From Sabulibacter ruber (GTDB taxonomy: Bacteria > Bacteroidota > Bacteroidia > Cytophagales > Hymenobacteraceae): a DNA stretch of 64,000 nt. Below the pieces are notes generated by a model, which did not search any database, was not told where the DNA came from, and saw only the letters and a list, made by a program, of their open reading frames with translations. The position numbers and the translations under genes were made by a program. The stretch is from contig NZ_JAFFID010000003.1 in assembly GCF_017355955.1 (NCBI RefSeq), positions 310,001 through 374,000 on the forward strand. Direction: 5' to 3'. This document shows, piece by piece, positions 59,417 to 64,000 of this stretch. Numbering within the stretch: the stretch's first letter is position 1; each line of letters starts with the position of its first letter.

Positions 59417-61174
59417 TCAATAACCCGGATTCTGTTTGTAAACACCTTGACCCCAGTTTATCTGGGCTTGCGGGATGGGCAGATATTCATCTCTACCAGA
59501 GTTGAACCGGGCCACGTTCATCCAGGGGCGGCGTTGCCTTTCTTTTTCAAAATGCGCGTTCATGACCTCTTCCGCAATTCCCCAGCGCACAAGATCATAG
59601 AACCGGCGTCCTTCCATGGCCATTTCCAGCCTGTTTTCCCAAATGAGCGCTTCCCAGGCGTTCTGCTTTGTCCAGGTGATATTGACACCATCCTGATAAG
59701 GTTCTACTTTATAGGTGACAGGATACGTACCATTGGGCAACTTCAATCTGCCTACGCTGTTGGCGGCCCGTTCCCGTATCTGGTTTATGATGGGCAATGC
59801 CTCTGGGTGCCGGTCCAGTTGAATGAGGATCTCGGCTTTCCATAACAAGACTTCGGCATACCGTACCTCAATCTGATTCATAGAGTTGAACATCCAGAAT
59901 TCATCCCAAAGCCCAGGATCATCGGTGGGCACGTTCTCTTTCATGGAGTGCATGTACCCATAGGTTCCCGGATCTCTGGACCCCGCGCTGTCATACATGA
60001 TTGGCTGATACTTCCACGGAAAACCCGGAATTCCAACGGTGTGATTTAGCCTAGGGTCCCAGGTATTGTTGGCGAAATAGGGAAGATCATAGGAATGTCT
60101 GGCGTTGTCAGAATCCACTATTTCTGCCTCATTGTATGTATCAAAAAGCGGCAAGCCGTTGGCATCTACCCTAAAGGCATTCACCATGTCATAGGTGGCT
60201 TTATGGAAGTCACAGCAGCTGTAATGGGGGTTCCACCAGGGTGCGGTGAGTCCGTTGCCCTCGTTCAGATTCCCCCGGGGCGTACCGTCACTCCTGGTAA
60301 ACTGAAGTTCCCAGATAGACTCCGGCGATCTGTTATCAAACTCAGGCAAAAAGTTATTAGCGTAGTCTGCCGCCAGGCTAAATCTTCCGGATTGGATGAT
60401 TTCATCAATCTGCACCAGGGCCTGCTCCAACTTCTGTCTGTCAATGCCGGTTACCTGATGTCTGTCGTTCTGCGGATAGGCCATCCAGAGCAGGGTTTGC
60501 GCTAGGTAAGCTTTTGCCGCATATTGATTAGCCCGGCCAACTTCCTGCTGAATAGGTGGCAGGTTGTCAGCGGCGAACTTAAAGTCATCATGTATTTTCT
60601 GCCATAGTGGTAAATCATTGGGCATGTCATCTGGGTGGTTGGAAATACGCACGATGTCATCTGGCGTGGCCGTTTCGTCAATGTAGGGAATCCATTTCCA
60701 ACGCCTTTTCATTTTAAAGTGAATCCATCCCCTTAGAAAGCGCATCTCGGCAAGCCGACTCTGCTTTTGTGGGTATCTTGCTTCATCAATTCTCTGAATA
60801 GCTCTGATGGCACTGTTTGTTCTTGAAATGCCTTGGTACCCCCGGTACCATGATCCATCATTGTTGCCAACTGCTGGCGTTACCAATGAAAACACTTCCA
60901 TCTGGTACCAGGGCGACTGGTCATTCAATCCACCACCGCCTTTATAGGCATCATCAGAGCGCACACTCTCCAACCAAGGGTTATAGGTTTCAAAGGCGTG
61001 GGTTTTGGGCATGAAAGCGTAGGCCGCCGTCACTAAGCCATCTACATGTTCTGGCTCTACTAATTGATCCTCGGTAAGAATGCCTTTGGGGCTCACGTCC
61101 AGGATATCCTGGCAACTTGCCAGAGAAACCGCCAATACCCCGGTAATTGCTATGCTTTTGAATATTTTGATCAT
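59417..61174 (-). CDS. SusD/RagB-family lipoprotein (second sus operon)
   Basis: This 585-residue surface glycan-binding lipoprotein has Cys21 (LASCQDILDVSPKG), the SusD N-terminal repeats, a WLESVRSDDAYKGGG segment, and the C-terminal family block EALIWENRLEMAMEGRRFYDLVR with the final ...YKQNPGY. It starts 11 bases after the SusC gene and forms its pair. The pair is unrelated in detail to the xylan SusD. No glycoside hydrolase is present inside the window, so the substrate is unknown; genes beyond the right edge may identify it. Confidence 0.95.
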   Translation of the reverse strand: MIKIFKSIAITGVLAVSLASCQDILDVSPKGILTEDQLVEPEHVDGLVTAAYAFMPKTHAFETYNPWLESVRSDDAYKGGGGLNDQSPWYQMEVFSLVTPAVGNNDGSWYRGYQGISRTNSAIRAIQRIDEARYPQKQSRLAEMRFLRGWIHFKMKRRWKWIPYIDETATPDDIVRISNHPDDMPNDLPLWQKIHDDFKFAADNLPPIQQEVGRANQYAAKAYLAQTLLWMAYPQNDRHQVTGIDRQKLEQALVQIDEIIQSGRFSLAADYANNFLPEFDNRSPESIWELQFTRSDGTPRGNLNEGNGLTAPWWNPHYSCCDFHKATYDMVNAFRVDANGLPLFDTYNEAEIVDSDNARHSYDLPYFANNTWDPRLNHTVGIPGFPWKYQPIMYDSAGSRDPGTYGYMHSMKENVPTDDPGLWDEFWMFNSMNQIEVRYAEVLLWKAEILIQLDRHPEALPIINQIRERAANSVGRLKLPNGTYPVTYKVEPYQDGVNITWTKQNAWEALIWENRLEMAMEGRRFYDLVRWGIAEEVMNAHFEKERQRRPWMNVARFNSGRDEYLPIPQAQINWGQGVYKQNPGY

Positions 61175-61185
61175 ATTAACAGAGA

Positions 61186-64000
61186 TTAAAATGATACATT
61201 CACCCCAACAAAAAACATCTGAGGTCTTACATAAGAACTAGCCCCGGGGCTTTCCGGATCAATGCCTGTATAGGCATCATCTCCCCACCATTTTCTTAGA
61301 TTGACTATATTCTGGGCGTTTACATAAAGCCGGGCATTCTGCAGGCGTACCGCAGACAAGATCCCTTGCGGAAGGTTATAGCCAAGCTCAATGTGTCTAA
61401 GCTTTAGGTAAGAGCCAGATTCCAGAAAGTAAGTGGAAGGCCTTAATTCATCATTGGGGTTGGTCATTGACAAGGCCGGAATGTCAGAATCTGGGTTTGA
61501 AGGTGACCAGGCATCCAGGATGCGAACCGGGTGATTGAAGTCTTTCTGTACATGGACATTCCAGAAATCACTGAAGGTTTTCCAGTCATTCCAGACGGTG
61601 TTTCCTACAACGCCTTGCCAGAACATAGAGAAGTCAAAGTTTTTGTATTTGGCCTGGAATTCTAAACCATAGGCAAAATCAGGATCGCTGTCTCCCAGCC
61701 AGGTTCTGTCATGTTCCCAGGTAATACGGCCATCGTTGTTCAGGTCTTTGTACCTGATCCGTCCAAGGCCTTTACCGGGCTGCTCAGGGGAATTATCAAC
61801 CTCTTCCTGGCTTCTGAAAAGCCCATCTGCGATGAATCCGTAATGAGAGTTGCGAGGTCTGCCAAGGATGTCATCATCCAATCCATTTCCCCCGAAGGTG
61901 TATTTAACAGACTCCGGCAGGTCATTGATCTTGTTTCTATAGAAGCTCAGGTTACCCGTTACAGAGTAGGAGAAACTTCCGGTTGGTTGCCCTGCGTAGG
62001 ACAGCGCAAATTCAGCTCCCCGGTTTGTCATATTTGCCGTGTTCACCCATCTGTATCCCCCTTCACCAATGGCGGCCAGGTAGGGTGGCTCATACAACAT
62101 GCCGTAGGTGTACTTATGAAAGAAATCGATAGAACCTGACAGAGCTCCATTAAAGAATCCAAAATCAAGCCCAATGTCTGTCTGCTCGGTGGTTTCCCAT
62201 TTCAAATTAGGGTTCCCGGTGTGCAGTTTCCGGTATCCAGAAAAGAGGGTTCCGGTTTCATTGCCTCCCAAGCCGTAACTGGTGCCGTGCAAACCTGCAT
62301 GATAAGCGGCATCATACGTATCTACCAATGCTCCGATAGGAATGTTGGAGTTTCCGTTTCTTCCCCAACTAGCCCTTAATTTCAGTTCAGAAAGGAAACC
62401 GTTGTTTCTTAAGAAGTTTTCTTCACTCAATCTCCAACCCGCAGACACAGCAGGGAAGAATCCAAAGCGGTTATTCCTTCCGAATTTAGAAGAACCATCA
62501 TACCTTAAAGTAGCCGATAACAGATACTTCTCATTGTAAACATAGTTGAACTTTGAGAAGTAAGATAACAAGGTCCATTCATCTCCCCCACCTTGTACTT
62601 CCTGGGTTCCAGTGGCAGCATTTAAGTACGCATAATCATAATCTTCTAATTCAATATCCCGACGGTATCCGTTCAGGTCCTCAAACTGGTAGCGCACGGT
62701 TTCTATACCACCCAAAATGTCCAGCTTATGCTTTCCTAGTTCCAGGCCATAGGTCAGGGTATTGGTCCAGGTGGTGGTAATATTGTGGAAGCGGTTACTT
62801 ACCACGCCGTTGTTCTCATCTTTTTTACCGCCCCCTTCTTCCCAGGTAAAATCAATATGCCGGTAGTTACCAGTGGTGTAATCGACGCCGTATAAGGTTT
62901 TTAGATTCAGGTTCTTGAAAAGCCTCAGGTTTGCATAGGCATTCCCCAGTACCTTGTAAAAGTTCTGATCATTGTCCTTGCCAAGGGTCAGCATTCTGAT
63001 GGGATTGTTGTAATCATCCATACCCATGGCCATGGCGCTTCCTCCCCATCCCCCATCGGTTGTATAAACCGGCACAATAGGCGGCATGGTAAGCATGGAG
63101 AAAGCATGGTTTTGATCCACGAAATTGACATTAGACAAGGAAAGGTTTTCCCCAATGGTGAGCCTGTTGTTCAAAAAGCTATAATCGGAATTCAACCGCA
63201 CCGCATACCTTCTGAAATAAGTATGAATCTGAGTACCCTTGTTCTCATAGTAATTCAGGGAAAGCAGGGTTCTGGATTTTTCCGTTCCGTTGGTGAGAGT
63301 GATCTGATGGTTGTTCTGAATACCTAAACGGGTGCCTTCCTTAAACCAATCAGTGTCAGCGGATCTCATGGTTTTAGCCGCATTAAGCCACTCAACGGGC
63401 GTTACCCTGTCTAAAACTGGGATGCCGTTTTCATCTCGGTGCCAATCAAAATCAAATATCTGGGTTCGGGCGTTAGGATCCTGCCCATCGTTCACCGCTG
63501 CCTGCCAGTAAGCCTGCCCATACTGCTGGGTGTTGAGCATATCTTCCTGGTTCATGAAGCTGGAGACCCCAAATTGCCCGCTGTAGGTGATTTTGGTTTC
63601 GCCCGTTTTCCCCTTTTTGGTTTCAATAAGGATTACCCCGCTTGCCGCCCTGGAACCATAGATACTGGCAGAGGCCGCATCCCTTAACACCTGAATGGAG
63701 GCAATGTCATTGGGGTTGATGTCCCGGAGGTTGATATTGGTGGGTAAACCATCTACTACAATCAAAGGCGGGGCAGATCTAAAGGAGGTTAATCCCCTGA
63801 TCTGAATGCCTGCATTGCCAACCGGGTTTCCGTCTGTGGTGATTTGCACTCCAGGTATTCTTCCCTGTAATCCCTGCAGCACATTCGCATAGCTGTTCTT
63901 TTCAATGACATCAGAGGTAACCACTGAAACAGCTCCGGTTAAATCGGCTTTTCTTTGCGTCATGTACCCCGTCACGATTACCTCATCCAGGGCTTTCGTG
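61186..64000 (-). CDS. SusC/RagA-family transporter, second operon (partial, runs off right edge)
   Basis: The frame stays open to base 64000, so the N-terminus (signal peptide and carboxypeptidase-like domain) is outside the window; the first ATG inside (63975) is in the middle of the TonB-box region. Upstream of it the codons read ALDEVIVTGY, typical of SusC. The plug shows GLQGRIPGVQI, IRGLTSFRSAPPLIVVDGLP and AASASIYGSRAASGVILIETKKG. The barrel ends MFFVGVNVSF with a terminal Phe. About 938 residues are visible. It pairs with the SusD 11 bases downstream. The substrate is unknown. Confidence 0.95.
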   Translation of the reverse strand, partial: TKALDEVIVTGYMTQRKADLTGAVSVVTSDVIEKNSYANVLQGLQGRIPGVQITTDGNPVGNAGIQIRGLTSFRSAPPLIVVDGLPTNINLRDINPNDIASIQVLRDAASASIYGSRAASGVILIETKKGKTGETKITYSGQFGVSSFMNQEDMLNTQQYGQAYWQAAVNDGQDPNARTQIFDFDWHRDENGIPVLDRVTPVEWLNAAKTMRSADTDWFKEGTRLGIQNNHQITLTNGTEKSRTLLSLNYYENKGTQIHTYFRRYAVRLNSDYSFLNNRLTIGENLSLSNVNFVDQNHAFSMLTMPPIVPVYTTDGGWGGSAMAMGMDDYNNPIRMLTLGKDNDQNFYKVLGNAYANLRLFKNLNLKTLYGVDYTTGNYRHIDFTWEEGGGKKDENNGVVSNRFHNITTTWTNTLTYGLELGKHKLDILGGIETVRYQFEDLNGYRRDIELEDYDYAYLNAATGTQEVQGGGDEWTLLSYFSKFNYVYNEKYLLSATLRYDGSSKFGRNNRFGFFPAVSAGWRLSEENFLRNNGFLSELKLRASWGRNGNSNIPIGALVDTYDAAYHAGLHGTSYGLGGNETGTLFSGYRKLHTGNPNLKWETTEQTDIGLDFGFFNGALSGSIDFFHKYTYGMLYEPPYLAAIGEGGYRWVNTANMTNRGAEFALSYAGQPTGSFSYSVTGNLSFYRNKINDLPESVKYTFGGNGLDDDILGRPRNSHYGFIADGLFRSQEEVDNSPEQPGKGLGRIRYKDLNNDGRITWEHDRTWLGDSDPDFAYGLEFQAKYKNFDFSMFWQGVVGNTVWNDWKTFSDFWNVHVQKDFNHPVRILDAWSPSNPDSDIPALSMTNPNDELRPSTYFLESGSYLKLRHIELGYNLPQGILSAVRLQNARLYVNAQNIVNLRKWWGDDAYTGIDPESPGASSYVRPQMFFVGVNVSF

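Noticed and set aside
1..64000. CRISPR array, prophage, intact insertion sequence or known defence system
   Set aside because: No regularly spaced direct repeats with unique spacers, no cas, integrase, transposase, capsid, restriction or toxin-antitoxin genes were recognised on either strand.

Overview
The window is chromosomal DNA of a Bacteroidota bacterium, most likely Cytophagales/Hymenobacteraceae (Rufibacter/Pontibacter-like). This rests on two SusC/SusD pairs, many Cys-lipoproteins, a TTTG-N19-TAnnTTTG promoter in front of the tRNA gene, few Shine-Dalgarno sites, and dispersed palindromes of a kind familiar from that group. The genus is an inference and was not tested.

Region 1 (1-21.9 kb) is a glucuronoxylan utilisation locus around a LacI-type regulator. 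Leftward from the regulator run SusC/SusD, a GH43 remnant, uxuA-uxaC-GH115, a GH43 beta-xylosidase, a transaldolase and a split transketolase that leaves the window. Rightward run the regulator, a GH67 alpha-glucuronidase, an SDR oxidoreductase and a GH10 xylanase. Together they can bind and import xylan fragments, cut the chain, remove (methyl)glucuronic acid with two enzyme families, release xylose, and send glucuronate to 2-keto-3-deoxygluconate and xylose to the pentose phosphate pathway. An 18-base direct repeat in the SusC-lacI spacer is a candidate operator.

Region 2 (22-30 kb) holds an overlapping D-amino-acid pair (S58 aminopeptidase and class IV aminotransferase), a divergent secreted amidase, a MITE-like inverted repeat, and a siderophore-type TonB receptor with a PepSY membrane protein.

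Region 3 (30-46.3 kb) holds a secreted tricorn-like S41 protease, KptA, a DUF2306 membrane protein, two tandem TPR lipoproteins, a 5-oxoprolinase operon (NTPase-pxpB-pxpC-pxpA-NRAMP-like transporter), an M1 aminopeptidase lipoprotein and an unrecognised 427-residue protein.

Region 4 (46.7-50.3 kb) starts at tRNA-Glu. It is AT-rich and mostly non-coding, is bounded by two similar hairpins, and carries one BACON/beta-propeller lipoprotein. It looks like a decayed insertion.

Region 5 (50.3-64 kb) holds a GlcG/HbpS-like protein, an MFS transporter, a chemoreceptor-like sensor stub, a DUF808 membrane protein, a GT1 glycosyltransferase, a beta-lactamase-fold serine hydrolase, and a second SusC/SusD/fibronectin-lipoprotein operon cut by the right edge. 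I found no CRISPR array, intact insertion sequence, prophage or recognisable defence system.
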